Source of the DNA: Epiperipatus broadwayi
Lineage: Eukaryota; Onychophora; Udeonychophora; Euonychophora; Peripatidae
Reading direction: 5' to 3'
Length of the DNA stretch: 64,000 nt
Assembly (NCBI GenBank): GCA_028023455.1
Contig: JAQFVV010012400.1
Coordinates: 16,361,490-16,425,489, forward strand
Under the pieces are notes generated by a model that did not search any database, had not been told where the DNA came from, and was given only the letters and a program-made list of their open reading frames with translations. Below are positions 31,393 to 46,240 of the stretch, piece after piece (positions within the stretch are counted from its first letter, which is position 1; the number at the start of each line of letters is the position of its first letter). Made by a program: the position numbers and the translations under genes.

Positions 31393-34309
31393 TTTTAATA
31401 CTTACATACTAAGGATAATATTAAAGAGAATAAATTTAAATAATAATTCTAATAAGCTCCAAATTTGATAATAAAATAAACTTTAAAGTGAGTAACAAGT
31501 TAGTGATAAATTACTATTAACAGTAATCAAGCATTATTGCTTGTCATGGACATTGATTAGTTATCCCAATGTGCCTTCAGGCAGAGAACTCAACATACAT
31601 ATAAACTATATAAAAAGGGATGTTGGAACAACAAAGGAAGTTTCAACTCTCCAGTCACTCTTCCACTGAGCTGATGATTCAAAAAATTTGTGTACAACAA
31701 TATCAAAAAAAGATTTATAAAAAATGAATGTCCTACAAATTAACTTTGAACACTGAGTCCTCTAATAGTACTATATGCTAAACCCAAGTACAATTAATAG
31801 TCTATCAGTGATTTTATCTTCCTTCATTTGATATTTTTTTTTACAACCCAAATGAACTAATTTAATGAAATCACTCAGTATAATTCTAAAAACTCTGGTG
31901 TGAATGCATATAATAATAATACATCTTCCATAAAATTTAGGATTCTATTTTTTCCAAGAATTTCAAATTAAGTTCTCCACAAACTGTTTATAATAATCAT
32001 TCTTTTCACGATATCTACTGATAGTAAAATGAAACAATCACTAAAATTGTTTTTCAATATTTATTCTACCTAATAATATATAATTTTTAACCTCAGTATA
32101 AGAGAGATTTGAGAAGATAATTTGGCTATTAAGATCCAAAGCTATTAATAAGATTTGTACATCTCATACTAAAATTAAACTTAACAACTAAGTAATAGAA
32201 AAGTTATCAACGATCTATCTTGCTTTCATGTAATGTAATGTCCAAAAGCATGGTAAAATAAGTCTCAGAAATTGTTTTGAAGACAAAAGAATTTAAAACA
32301 TAAACATTTTAATGCTCCACTAAAAATGACACTGTGAATGGATTCATCACAATGAATATATGTAAACCATTTAAATACTAAGGCACATTATACAATTCAT
32401 GAATACTATGATTCTGGCTTCAATGGCCAAAAGCACACCCAGCAAATATAAAGAAATTAACATTAAATAATCTTTTCTTAAGCCAATGTTTAAAAATTGC
32501 AGTATATATCTACTATAAAAAATAATAATATATGCACCTTTTGTTATCGTATAATTGATGGACTTCACGAAATATCAAAATTAAGACTATTCTTTAAAAA
32601 AAATATATGTGTATAAGATAAAATCAAATTTTCTGGAGTATTTTGAGGCAAGCTTAGAATAGATATGAAAATAGCAGAAAATTTATTCTGCTATATAAAT
32701 ATAATCAAAAGATTTATTACTTCACAATCCATAAGATTTTTGGGTATTAGAAATGATTGATAGTGAAGTTACAATCCATAGATTGTTAGTTTTTGAGTAA
32801 GCCACTCTATTACATCACCAAAATATGCAGCATATTCAATCTATTGATAATATATTCAAACAATTGTCCATCCAATTATTATATTGTTCAACTTACTTGT
32901 CATATGATAAATTTTGAAGATCAAGCATCCATTTGAGCAACAAAATGTCAGGATTATCGCAACAGATCCATTCATTAGCAAGACTGAACTATTCCAGACA
33001 ATCCTCAGTTGAGAAATAATTTGGAAGTCTTCAATTCTTGGTTTAGAAATCAAATTGTTCAGGCAAATCAAAAAACAAGCAAACCACAACATAATTTCTT
33101 TTTTCTTTTACTTTTCACAAAATTTTAGCCAGCCATTTTTAAATCTTTTATAAAATAAAATTAAGAATATTTAGAAAACTATTAAGTGTATCAGGGATGT
33201 AAATGTTTATAAATTCTAGTGATAGATAGCTTTATGAATCAGTTTTTAAAAGATAAATAATAAATATAATACTAATTTTTGATTCACAAACATCATTAAC
33301 TTAAAACTTATTGGGAATGCCTTTGCAGATAGCATAGGACAAGCTTTATTTTACAAAAGTTTTGAGATAAAGTGCCTTTTTAAAGAGAAACAGTTAATGT
33401 TAATTTGAATATTTTGCTGGGTTTTCTGCTGGCAGAAACTTTGCTTGCAATGAACAACAATGATAGTTATAACTTTAACAGTTATGAAAAAAAAAAATCA
33501 CTTTCCAACATTACAAATTTCATTTTAAATAATTTTTCTTATTAAAAATAAATTATGTAGTGAAAAAAAAAAATTGAAAAAAGAAAATACTGTATAAAAC
33601 CTCATTCCCATTTCATAAACTCAGATGAGATTTCAATAATGTAAAAAAAAAAAAAAAGGAGAGAACCATTTGAGAGTAATTTAGATATTAATGCTAGAAA
33701 CCTGCTTTAACTAACTTGAAGGAGGAGGAGAAGATAGAGTCCCACATTCTTAATGAATTAAATTTGAAAGTTAATATTTAAATTTTTATCTAAGCCCTTA
33801 TTTAAAATAGTCATCAAAATGCAACTCTTTGCAATGTCTAATTCGATGTAATCATTCTGCTGATAGCACTAATCCTTTCATCAATCAACATTAATCAATC
33901 TCAGAAATTCATTTGCTGATTTAGTCCAAATACCTTTCTCTCAACAATCCATCACCCCACAGCTTACCTGTTCAAACAGGATTTATGAGGGCATGAAAAA
34001 AGCCAATGAGAATTAACAACAATACTTGCATTCTATATATATAGTCTGTATATATATATATATATGCAATAATATCAAAGATTAAAATGTGCAGTTGAAA
34101 AGAAGGAGAGAATATATATATATATGATAGAAAAAAAAGGGATTTAATGAACTCTGGAATAAAAAATAATAATAATAAAATTTACTTGTTTTCAATTTTA
34201 AAAAAACTGTGACTCAATCTCTATATAATATAAAGAAGATATATATAATCCTGTGGGTTTTACATATATATATATGTTTTAAAGCATTTTTTTTTATATA
34301 TATAAGATT
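31393..34309. other. Non-coding A+T-rich stretch
   Basis: No gene identified. A patch at about 31550-31700 has TATATAAAAAGGG followed by a pyrimidine-rich stretch, but no long terminal repeat could be proven. A segment at about 32960-33040 weakly resembles the dispersed repeat at 48.8 kb. GA-rich and TA-rich runs occur at 33640-34140. Confidence 0.4.
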
Positions 34310-34535
34310 ATAAGTATGAAGATTGGCTACCTTAATATAAAGCTGAGCAATGATTGTATATATGTGTGGAGATAGTAATCTGGACCAACTGATGATTGCT
34401 GGTTTAGCATGAAATACGTATATTGGTGATTATTTATCTTTTCAACATGTGTGTGAGCAGGTGGGTCAGCAATATGAGATGGCATAGAGAGTTGAGGGTT
34501 ATGTGAAAGTCTGAGTTCAAATCCCTTATATATAT
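34310..34535 (+). repeat. SINE-like dispersed repeat, family S1
   Basis: GAAGATTGGCTACCTTAATA, AATCTGGACCAACTGATGAT, GGTTTAGCATGAAATACG and ATTTATCTTTTCAACATG follow the S1 order. It ends with AGTCTGAGTTCAAATCCC, a good box-B sequence, and a TA run. Flanking TA microsatellites prevent a target-duplication call. Confidence 0.75.
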
Positions 34536-37500
34536 ATAAGATTATAATAAGTAAATTTCTTTATCTGTACTATTATAATAAAAAATCTTAAATTATATGT
34601 TTCAATAGTATGAGTTAAAGTAATTCAATTAGTCTATTTAGTTAGCAGTTATTTATAAAGTTATCTTAGATTGTTTAATATTTACTTGAGAAAATAAAAT
34701 TAATATTTTCTAACTAATAAAGAGTTAATATAGAATTTAATATGTTTCAAATAGATGTAATAGATAAAATTAGTTTATGCTGTCTGAAATGGTTAGTTAA
34801 CTTTGTTAGGATTTTTAGTTGTTAATTTTTAAAAATAAAAAGATTTGAAGTAATAGTTATGATCTATTAAATATTAATTTATGTGAAGATATTAATACCA
34901 CAGTTTAAGGGTAGGAAGTATAACTGGTTAATATTAGTGTAACTTTTAAATTAGATTTAAATATTAGTCAGTAACTAATTTATTTTCATTGCATTAAAAA
35001 ATGGTTATATTTAATGTGTGTGTGTGTGTGTGTGAATGTTTAAGGCATGCAAATAAATATTGACAGTTGAAAAGATTTATTAAAAATAAATGTATTTTAA
35101 GAATGGGTACATTCAATTAGTTTTTAATTATTAAAAAAATAAACTTTTAAATAATAGAAGAAAAAGACTGAAAGAGGTATTTGAATAAAAAAAAATGTAA
35201 TCTGAAAATAGATCATTTTTCTTAGTATTAAATAAATCATTTACTGTAGTAATTAAGCTGTAATTAAAAAGTTCATTTTCCATCTAGATGATCATGTGAC
35301 CTAATTGTCAGGATTGATAGAGTTCAAGGTCAGATCAATTAACAAGATATGCTAGTAATTTAAACATTATAATGAATGACAGAAGATTGATTAAAAATAC
35401 TGGAAATGCAGTAGAAAATCTTAAGGTGCCTGCCTATATAAAACATCCACATTAAAATAACAAGGGATTCTTAATCCAAATTTTATTATTATTATTGTTA
35501 AAATTTTAAATTCATTTTAATTTGAATTAACTGTTTAGTTAATTAGGTTTTTTTTATTAAAAAAGGTAAAGTTAAAAAATTTAAGTTTTATATTTCATTG
35601 TTGTTATGCTTGAATTAAAAAAACCTATAAGTTACCCATTGCATTATTTCTCCTGAAAGCATATGCCCAACTGATTCTCAAACAATAAGTTTAAAATGGT
35701 GTTAAAAATTTCTGATGTGTTTCAAAAAAAGCTAAAGGAAGAGAATTCACATAAGGAAAAGTATGTTGTTTCATTTTTATATAAATATTAGCTAAATTCA
35801 GAACTTTTGTTATAAGACTATCTCCAGCAAATTTTTACTAACTTTAAATTAGTTATTAATATTAATTATTGTTACCAAAATAGGGAATATACTTACTATA
35901 AGCTAAAATATAGAATGATGAACTTTTATAAAATTATTAAGTCTATAAAAAAGGAAACCATGATAATTATTTAGAATTATATAATAAAATTATAATAGAA
36001 GAACATTTTATAAAAATTATCCCTTTAATTATCATAAGGAAAAGACTGTATCCAGATTGTTTCATGTAAAACAAATAATATAGCTATTCATCTTAAGTTT
36101 ACTTATTTATTTATTTATTTGAATATTTTTTCTAAATTGCTGATTGATTTAAAATGTTGTTTTGTACTTAGAAAAGAAATAAATATAATTTAAATTTGCA
36201 GTGTCATTTAATGTGCTTAAAAAGTCAACTTATTATAATAATAAAACTTTATAAAGAGCAATTTATAATTAAAATTATTCTTCTGTTCCTTACTCCTCTG
36301 ACTCCCAGCGCCAGTAAAAACATGGTTTGAAAGAAACTGTTTGGTATTAGAATTATCTGCTGTCATCTCTTAATTATTTTGAAGTTGTTAAATTTCATTG
36401 TGAACATTTTTCAAGAAATTTTATTATAAATCCTCATCTTTGTATCTGCTCTATCTTAATTAAAAACTGTGTATGTGTTCCTATATAATTTTTTAAAAAA
36501 AAAAGACTGAAAAGAGATAGTTTTCCTTATAAAATGGGAAATGAACTTTTAATCACTTAAAAAGAGTATTATAGTTATTGTGTATATATATTTTTATGTT
36601 TGAAATTATTATAGCCATAGTTTATGTATTATATTATGATTATTATTAATTATTATATTATAAATATGTTTGTATGAATAGTATTCACAAGATGGAATGG
36701 GTAAGATATACAGTAGAATGTTTTATTTATGGATTAATTGTATTATTCCAGAGTTTTCTGAATGATTATTTAAAATTATATAAATGATTGTACCCAGAGG
36801 TATAACAGCCTTTTGTATATTTATGAAAAGTATTTCAGAATGAAAGAATATAAATATCAGTATGTATGTGAGAATTTTAAATAGTTTATAATAAAGTGTT
36901 GTCACTATTATGCAATAATAGTTTTGTCAGTATACATATAATCTTAAACAGAGTGAATGAATTATATGCCTTTTGCATGTGCATGAGAGATGGATAATTA
37001 TTCATATGTTTATTATTATTAGCTCCATTGTCTTTTATTATTAGGAATATAATTTTTGAGGCAATTTTAAGTGGATATTGTAGTATTTTTAAATGTATTT
37101 AGTCCTTTTATGAAAGATAATGTGACTTGTTCATTCATTGGTACCGCTTGCACATAGTATCAGGTGCTCATTCGTATTTCCTTTATCGACTATGCCTAGA
37201 ATTTCAAAATTAGAATATACTTTGGTGTATATCCACAGGCATGTTCAGCTTTACAGTTCATTATTAGCTCCACTATAATTTTTTTTAATTTAAAGTATAT
37301 TATCAGTGTCGAGCATAATTATTTCCTTGCCCCAACATAGGTATTGTTAATGTTATGCGTCTTATATTGCATAATATTTGGTGCTATCATATTAACATTT
37401 ATTAAGCATCTCCACACTGATTTTCAATACTGTTTTTGATTTTAAAAAATGTATAATATCTCCTAGTATCCTGGACAAAAGCATATAGGTATATTGTTTC

Positions 37501-40500
37501 ACTTTAAGAGTACTGGTTGGAAATAAAGATTGTATTTGATGAATAAGAGAACTATTGGGTAGTGAATATAACTTATATGATAAAATTGTAGAAATGGTTT
37601 TAAAAAAGGTACACCAATGTATAAAGTTGTTAATATTTGTAAATATAGTATAGTAGATTAGAAAAAAATAACAATGCTTATTGTAAATAAATATTTCTAT
37701 TATATAGATTATTATATAATGCAAATAAATATTTTTATTATTAATTAAATACATTTTTGTTTCATTGCCATTATGATATCATTGCATTAGCATATCTATT
37801 TATCAGAAAATCTACTTTAATAAAGTTTGCATTAATAATTTTTTTAAGAGTACATTTCAATGGTCACATAGTGTTTATACATTCATTTTGCTTAATAATT
37901 ATTTAATTATTCTACCTGCATTCTTAGAAGATAAATGTTATATTATTTACTTCATTTCAAATGCACTTGTTATGTAGTTGGCAGCATAAAAGATGTCCTT
38001 ACTACCTGCTACATTTTTGACATTGCTTATTCAAATTTGCATCAGAAAATATAAGATTTCTGTATTTTAAGATCAATAGAAGTGAAGTAGTTATATTTAA
38101 ATAACTGTAAAGTATTTAGAAATGTTTTTTTTAAATTACCAATTATATATTAGTTAAGTATTTGAGTACTCTGTTATTATGTAATTTCATTTCTACTTTC
38201 TTAAAAAAACTAAGATTCCAAAATAAATTAAGAGAAGTATCAAATATTCCATGCCTAGCTTAAGTAATAACTATTATATTTTTTGTTAAGAAATTAAAGT
38301 ATTACTATTAACCTTTTGTTCCAAGAGCACTTTATTTTGAATTTGAACCCTGAGATCAAGCTATTTTAAACTTTTAAAATAACTTATATGTGAGATAAAT
38401 ATATTTTAAGACATAAGATATTTATAACTAAAAAGAACCTATATTTGAGATAAAGATATTTTAAGAATTAAGATAAAATATTTTGAATTATAAAAGAGCC
38501 TTAGATTTTAATAATTATATTTAGCCATGGTATTGTCTATATATTCTGGTGTTTTAAAAATCCATGTTATATAGTGCCTGTTTGTGTAACCTTTGATTTG
38601 CTAGCCAATGACTCTTTGTTTGGTCCATGTTCTGCAACCGATCAATTGTTGGGTTACAATATACTGTATATATATTTGTATTTACAAATTGAAATAGCAA
38701 TAGATCATTATTGATAATTGAATTAATAGATATGCTAATATTAAAATTATTTTAAGAAATGTTCTTAGCAGTAAGTCCAAGTGAGAACATTTGGCTGAAA
38801 AATAAGTTTACTGGAACACTTTTTAACTAAGATTTATCATGGAGGATAATCTAATTATTCTAATGTGAACAGTAAGCATACTTATATATATGAAAATGAA
38901 TTATATTCCAATGATGTGATTCAAAATAATAATTAAAAAAAATGATGAAATCACTAAAAATTGTTAGTTATATATCTATATTTAAAAAAATTAAACAGTA
39001 ATATATAACTTTATTAAATTAGGCCTCTGGTTTATTGTTTGAGTTATCAATGATGAGAAGAAGGCATATTCTACCTATACACATTGGTGAAAAATATAAT
39101 GCACAAGATCAATGCCACCTGAGTTCCATATGACTTTTGCTGTGCTAATATCTTTTGTAATATGTTGTAGTAGTTTATTTTCATATTCTGCACCATCATT
39201 AATAATAAACATACACTTGAAGAGAAAATCTAAAAATTCAATTTAAATTAAGCAAAAAGTCATAGAACAGATTATTTACACAAGTTGAGGACTATCTTCA
39301 CTTTAAGTACTTTATCCAAAGAAAAATAACTAATTAATAACAACATTTGATTATAGTCAGAAAATATAAAGAAAACTGAGAGTAAAGATCGATATGCTTG
39401 TCTTATATTAATTATTTTTAAAATTATATATAGATATGAGAGAGTCTATTAAAAAAAGTATTTATTTTTTTCATTCTCTTTTGAATTTTTTAATACTATG
39501 ATATTTGGTAGATAATGATTACATCTATTAAAACTAATTACAGATATGTTATATCGTTTTTGGGTAAAGTAATAAAAATGTTAACAAAAAAAAAATCAAT
39601 TTATTTTCATATTTAATATAAGAAAAGTACTTCGACCAATTAACTCATAAATAAACTCAAAGTTGATCAGTAGTGGAAGATCAGTATATCAAAATATATT
39701 TTAAACTGCGTCTATTTATATATCAGTATGATTTATAATAATGTTTGAAAATAGCTGGTTGTATAAAGAACTTTTTTATACAGTTTTTTGAGACAAAGTA
39801 TTATTAGTGATTAAAAAAAAAATTGACGTAATTTAAATTAAAATAGATGTAAAACAGAGGTAGGGTTTCTGTGTTCAATTTTGTTTTTCTTTTTTGGAAT
39901 ATTTTATAAATGGCTTTATAAAGTAGACATTTTAAATTCTATATTGATACGAGGATGGAATTTTTAATTTGAATTGATTGAAGACAAAAACAGGAACATC
40001 TTCTTAGCTACTGAATTTACAATATGATAATAATTATGATATCCTTGCAAATTGAAAATCTACTCCATAGAATATTCTTAATATTTTGAATGCAACCTTT
40101 ACAGAATATGGTACAGAAATTAAAATTCAAAAAAAAAATCAGGTTCTTTATCAGTCAGTGATATAAAAAAAGTCTTCAGCAATCTTTGGCTCACATGATT
40201 ATCATCTGAAGAATGTAGTTCAATTTAACTATGTACATATATTTTTAATAGAAAGATAGTCCCAAATACTGGGATGCAGCAAGACTAAAAAGTGATGATC
40301 TTATATCTAACAAATTAAAAGGTAGGCTATTTTATTATAATGATATAATCATTTGGACTAAATTTGTGGTATATGGGGCTGATACTTTGACAAATTTATT
40401 GAACAAAAGTGAGACATATTTCTTCTAATGGCATAATAGAAAATCTTATAGAAATTTTTTCATATAGACATATTTCATAATATTTTGAAAATATGATAAC

Positions 40501-43303
40501 AATTTTCTGGAAGTAATATTGGATCTACAATTATATGATCACATTTTCTAGTATTAGTCATGCAAAGTTAGTATACTTAATGGTTAATTTAACGAATGAT
40601 TATTATGAGACAGTCATAGGGATGATCTCTAGATGCCTTTAAAGGGTATAATATCAATGGCTTTCATTGGAAAGATATAGTTGAGATATAAAACAATAAA
40701 GAGCTACAATTGTTAAAGTCCTTTAAAAATATTTATAATTTGATGCAAAAAGTTAAAACATAACATTGCAAGATATCAAAATAAACAAACAAAATGCCTA
40801 GGATATTATTTATGAGGATATATTTGTGGTTCACAGATTGATTCGCATAAAAGTTATTTTAAACTTTTTGTTCTGCTTTGTATTGTCTCCTTTTTTAGAA
40901 TTAAGAAAACCACAATAGTTTATGCATTGGTATTCATATAAAAAAACAAAACATGAATACCAGAGGTATTGCTTTAGTCAATGATTTGTATTTGTCTGAA
41001 GAATCTTAATGATGACATTTTAATTGTGGTTATATGCCTGGATTATCTCCATTATCTAGTTGAATGCTTTGAGAAAAATTCAAATTTTATTTATATTTTC
41101 ATGAATAATAAATTAATATGATACTCTAACCAAGTAGACTACTGGGCCAAATTTCTTTTTTCTTAGGCTCTAATTTCTACTCCAGATTGACATGAAAACC
41201 ATAGTATGATTTGATCTATTGCACTTAGTTTTATATGAATTCAGCCATTTTATCAAGTAATGTCATTAAGAAGTCAGTCAATAAAAAATCTAAACCAATT
41301 GTTACTATTTTTTCACATTAATGTGCATGCTTATGAATAAAAAAGCTCATGCATTTTTGGATTTAATACAGAGTAAATCTCTATACTTGTATTTTTTTCA
41401 TCACCAAGAGTTAAGAATTCAACATCTCTCTTCAAAATAAATATAAGCAATGGATTCAGTGTCCTTAAGTGTATCTCTTATCAATGATAAGAACTGAATT
41501 ATACTACAATCCCATTGTTCTTTATGATCAGTTCCCAGACACTTATTTGGGCAAGCTAGATTGTCTTGGTGTTTATTTTAACCTTAACCCATTTATTGGC
41601 CATTAAAATATATATCTAGTAAAGTTTTGTTACAGATTGTCTATCTGAAAAAATTCTAAGCCTGCTTAGAAAATTTCTCTTCAATATTGTGGAATGAATT
41701 CTGAATTATGGACAATTAATACACTTTCCCTAACATAATAAGGCAATCCTGATTGTCTGAAGCAATAAAAAAATATAACTGATATTATTTATAAATGTCA
41801 ACACAAATTTGAAACTATTATTACAAACAAAATCTGAATAATTCTTCAGGCATTTCATTCAAATTTATCAATTAGTTTGCCAATCATGCAACTGGTGAAG
41901 CACCCCTCCCCAAATTCATCTTTATTTTCTTAAAAATCATAATTGGAAAATCTTCAAATAATAGAAATTTAGACTGCTTGATATAAACCCCACCCTGTTT
42001 TTTTTTTTTTGTTTTCTAGAACTCAAATGTATAATAACAGTAGATTATATTTCATTCAAATGTTAGAAAACATGAAATGTGTATTGTAGTGAAATTATCA
42101 CAAATGACAGCCATAATGTTGTTAAATCTGATATTCCAGAGGGTGACAAGTGATAAGTTAATAGCTTGTACTTTGACATTTTTCTTCTCCTTTTTTCCAT
42201 TCTTAAAACAAATAAACAATTCAAGCTTTACTACATATTGAATATACATATATTTTTTTGTACATATAAAAAATTCTATGTAAAAATATTATTTTCTCAG
42301 TTGCTGTTAGTTCTCTTAGTAATGTGTCAATATTATGTTTTCTTTTTAAAATTTACAACAATAACAGAAGTTTAAAAAAATGTATGAAAAGACAGATTTA
42401 TAAGAACAAAACCATGTTCAGATTAAAAGAAAAAAATTAACAAAATACAAGATGCTGATTAAGATGGATGAGGCAATATGAAAACGTCAGCTAATAGGCA
42501 GTTGGAAATAACAGCTACATATATATATAATTTTCTACTAATCAATCTCTTTACAAAGATTACAAGAAATGTAATCCTTGTTATAATGAAGAGAAAAAAA
42601 ACTCACTTTAAAAATAATTTCATTTTCTTCCATTCTTAGAAATAAAGTAGGTTAATGGAGAGACAAATTAAGGTAGCTGTAATAAAATTATTATAGAAGT
42701 GATAATAATATAAAAGCAAAAACAAAATATGTATATAAAATATTTATAAGATACATGGCTATATTGATAAATATTTCAAACAATCATCAATCAAACAATT
42801 ATTTTGGCACCTGTTTTGGTTTTTCTTCCTACTAGTATCAGTTCTTGAATACAAAGATCTCTTCCAAATTTTCTTTTCTCCAAACTTGTCCTTCAATCTC
42901 TCATTTAATCAGCCTTTTTCCTTCATCTTTTCCAGTATTTCGATCCTGTGAGATCTATAGTTAATTCAGATTGAATAATTAACAATCACAAATAACTTTA
43001 ATAAAAGTGATATTTGTGACACTGTTGTTTGGGTGTGCATTATTATCATATCACCTGTTTACCATAACAAAAATACACCTCCCTTTCCCTATAATTATAT
43101 ACACTTCTTTTTCTTTCAATATGCATAATCGCTAAATAAAATATATTTTGCAACATATATAGGAATGATGATTTAAAAAGGCCAATAGTAAAAGATATTT
43201 ATTATAATCACTTCTTTTAATTTCATGCCTATCTTCAAATAAAGATAATTTGCTTTTATAGACATTCTCTTAGTAATAACATATTCCAATAGCCCAAAAT
43301 TAC
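34536..43303. other. Long A+T-rich desert without recognised elements
   Basis: About 8.8 kb with no convincing gene, TE domain or terminal repeats. A (TG)n run lies at 35017-35034. Open frames of up to 120 codons (for example 37392-37754 minus) consist of A+T-rich codons (Ile, Tyr, Asn, Phe, Lys) and show no recognisable domain. It may be intronic or intergenic; nothing in the sequence decides. Confidence 0.5.
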
Positions 43304-43319
43304 ATCTTTAACTAAAATA

Positions 43320-43953
43320 GCTAAACAGCATTAAGCTGTTGCACATGCGCTTTGCAGATTTTAACTATAAATGACTGAATACAAACACTTCAAACACATG
43401 ATAACGTCTTTGGGAAAAGACAGAATGGCCTGGCCATCTATCTTTTCGAACCCAAACTCTTTTGTATGGGCAAATCTTAAGTGTCTGAAAGTGAAAGCGT
43501 GAAGATATTAAATAATCACTTTAAATTACTTTTACATGCTTGAATGAATGACGCTGGTGAAAATTACTAGAATTTACAATACATCATTCTTATTTGAAAT
43601 TAAATATATGTAAATAAATCAATTATTTTATATAGCGCAAAGTTTTATAAACTGTAATAGCTAAACAGCATTAAGCTGTTGCACATGCGCTTTGCAGATT
43701 TTAACTATAAATGACTGAATACAAACACTTCAAACACATGATAACGTCTTTGGGAAAAGACAGAATGGCCAGGCCATCTATCTTTTCGAACCCAAACTCT
43801 TTTGTATGGGCATTTCCCAAAGACGTTATCATGTGTTTGAAGTGTTTGTATTCAGTCATTTATAGTTAAAATCTGCAAAGCGCATGTGCAACAGCTTAAT
43901 GCTGTTTAGCTATTACAGTTTATAAAACTTCGCGCTATATAAAATAATTGATA
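43320..43953. repeat. Composite tandem-plus-inverted repeat, family C1
   Basis: A 157-bp segment (43316-43472) recurs at 43656-43812 with one mismatch, a tandem period of 340 bp. The second copy plus its upstream 40 bases is then repeated in inverted orientation: left arm 43618-43757, right arm 43813-43953, around a 55-nt loop. The block lies between exact 16-bp direct repeats ATCTTTAACTAAAATA (43304-43319 and 43954-43969). The unit contains small hairpins: AACAGC/GCTGTT at its start and GTCTTT/AAAGAC. There is no open frame. Near-identity of the copies means recent formation. The element type is unknown to me. Confidence 0.9.
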
Positions 43954-43969
43954 TATCTTTAACTAAAAT

Positions 43970-44814
43970 ATCTTTAATCAATAAAAATATATAATTTTTA
44001 AGTTAATCAATCTTGTTAGTTAAAATTAGATTGCTTTAAAAAAAAGCCATTTTCAATTAGTTTATAATAATAAAAAACACTCAGTCAAGTTTGTACTGTA
44101 ACTCTAATATCACTATGTTAAGATAAATTGTGGTAGCAGTAAGATTCTATTGTCTGGTTACTTCTATCTGCCTTTAGTTAGAGAAATTGTTTAACTAATA
44201 AGTTACCAAAAGAAGCAATGAGTAACAAAAAATGCAAATTTATGTATCAAAAATGGAAAGACGTTTAATCCGTTATACTGCTTTTTTGTGTGTATGGTTA
44301 TTATTATGTATATTATTGGTGTTATATAAAGATATTTTATATTACATTGTTGATTTATTTAAATAAATGCATAAAATGCAAAACACTAATTGTTAAAATG
44401 TCTTTTTGTTTGTTTGTTCATAAGTTGTGCTTTACTGAATATATATACTTATAATAAATAATGATGAATTCATTAAATAATGATTATTATATGAATTTGT
44501 AACCATGCATTCAAGTTAAAATTTGTCTAGTAACTGAAAATTCCTATGTAAATTCAGACAACCGTTCAAGAATGTTTGGAAAATAGATATTTAGCTATTA
44601 TTTGCTTAGTGTAAAATGAAACTTCAGAATTCCTCAACATTAGCAAAAGATTTGAGAAAAATCTATAGCTACAGTGAGTTACTTAAAACAATTACTTCAT
44701 TTATTTCCAATATGAAAACACTTTACATCAAGCCCACATACTATATAATAAATAAAAAACTTAAATTAAAAAATTTTCATTAACAAAGTACTTGCAAAAT
44801 GTCTTATATTATTT
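43970..44814. other. Non-coding A+T-rich spacer
   Basis: Nothing recognisable. Confidence 0.4.
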
Positions 44815-45185
44815 GTCATATCAACATAATTTCAACCATTAACCTCTCCAATTTAATCAAATTTCTCTGATTTCTAGACTCTCTTCTCCACATCACACTA
44901 ACAAACTTCCTTTATTTCATCCATCCATATCACATGGGGTTTTTTCTAGATTTTGCAATCTCTTGGAATCCAGTTTAAGATTTTAACTGTCCATCTATTG
45001 TCATTTCTTCTAGCAATGCATCTAATTCAATTCTACTTCAGTCTCAATTCTTTCAATGATGTCAATAATATCTGTTTATTCTCTCACCCATACATTCTAA
45101 TTTTCATCCCTTTTTTATTTCCCCTAACATACATCTCTCTATAATTTGTTGAATGGTCTGAAATCTCTATATTGCATACACATAT
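44815..45185 (-). mobile_element. RTE 3' fragment, minus strand
   Basis: The sequence aligns with the end of the RTE: reverse complement of CAATCTCTTGGAATCCAGTT (NWIPRDC codons), CATCCATCCATATCACATG (HVRWMDE codons), and upstream the TACATCTCTCTATAATTTGT region (RCMLG-type block). It is 5'-truncated and decayed. Confidence 0.82.
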
Positions 45186-46240
45186 CTCTTAATAGCATGT
45201 TTTACTAAGTGCACAACAAAAATAATAAGAATATGAAAGTAACAAATGAAATTTTTTACATAGTTTCACATTAAATAAATAATTAAGAGTTGCTTAATTG
45301 CAAGCAAAAATACTATAGTAAGAAGGTGACAGTGGATTTTAAATTATATTTTATAAAATACATTCAAACACATATTTGTGACATCTTTTAACTTCAATCC
45401 TTCATTACTGTTTTGTTTGATTTATCCCTCCCTTCTTCTATGACTGGTGTTTATTTACTGATCACATAATGGAGCTGGTTATCATTCCCTTTTATTAATT
45501 TAAAAAAAAAAAAAGATATTTAAAATTCATCAGATTTCTTCTCTTTAGATTAATTATCAAAACATGTGATTATTTCCCCTTCCTCACACCTAGTAATAAT
45601 ATGGTTTTTCCTAAGGCAAAGTAAACTGACTTTTGTAAATTTATTTTTAATAATAAAACTATAAATAAAATTGACATTTTCAAAGCTAATTGTGTGTGTA
45701 TATATACATCTAAAATTAACACTCTTTAAGAATTAAATATATATATACAATAATAATAAAAGACTCAGTGATACTACTATTTTTTACTTAAAATTTACCC
45801 ATAACTAAATAACATTTAAATATAAAGGCATAGACTGTTTGAAAATAGATAATAACTGAATTAAAATGATAATGACATTAAAAATGTTTTATTCCAAAAA
45901 TATATACTATTCCAAACATAATAGTAAAATAATAATAATAATAATTGATGATTATACTTGAGAAGCAATTGCTACTTAAGCTAAGTTTCAATTGCTGCTT
46001 TTTTTCTCTTAAAGAAGCATATAACTGATGCATAAATTTATCTACAGGAATGTGTCATTGATGAGAGAAAATCTAATTTTGGTTTAATTGGAAAAATAAA
46101 AATTGGTTCTCTAACCATGGTTCCATTCAGTGATTTGATTAAAAGAAAAGAAATATTCAATTTAATGAGAGTAAAAAAGGGTTTGAAATGTAAAAAAAAA
46201 TTGGGAGGCTATTAATACTGATAGATCATTTGATGAATAT
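45186..46240. other. Non-coding A+T-rich spacer
   Basis: Nothing recognisable besides homopolymer and TA runs. Confidence 0.4.

Noticed and set aside
31540-31740. Possible solo LTR (TATATAAAAAGGG, pyrimidine-rich stretch, CTGATGA word)
   Set aside because: No TG...CA termini, target duplication or second copy could be shown.
37392-37754. 120-codon open frame, minus strand
   Set aside because: Low-complexity Ile/Tyr/Asn/Phe sequence inside the desert, with no splice-site or domain evidence.
43470-43580. Hammerhead motif in the 340-bp unit (CTGAAAG, CTGGTGA words)
   Set aside because: Neither word matches the CTGANGA core followed by a stem and GAAA.
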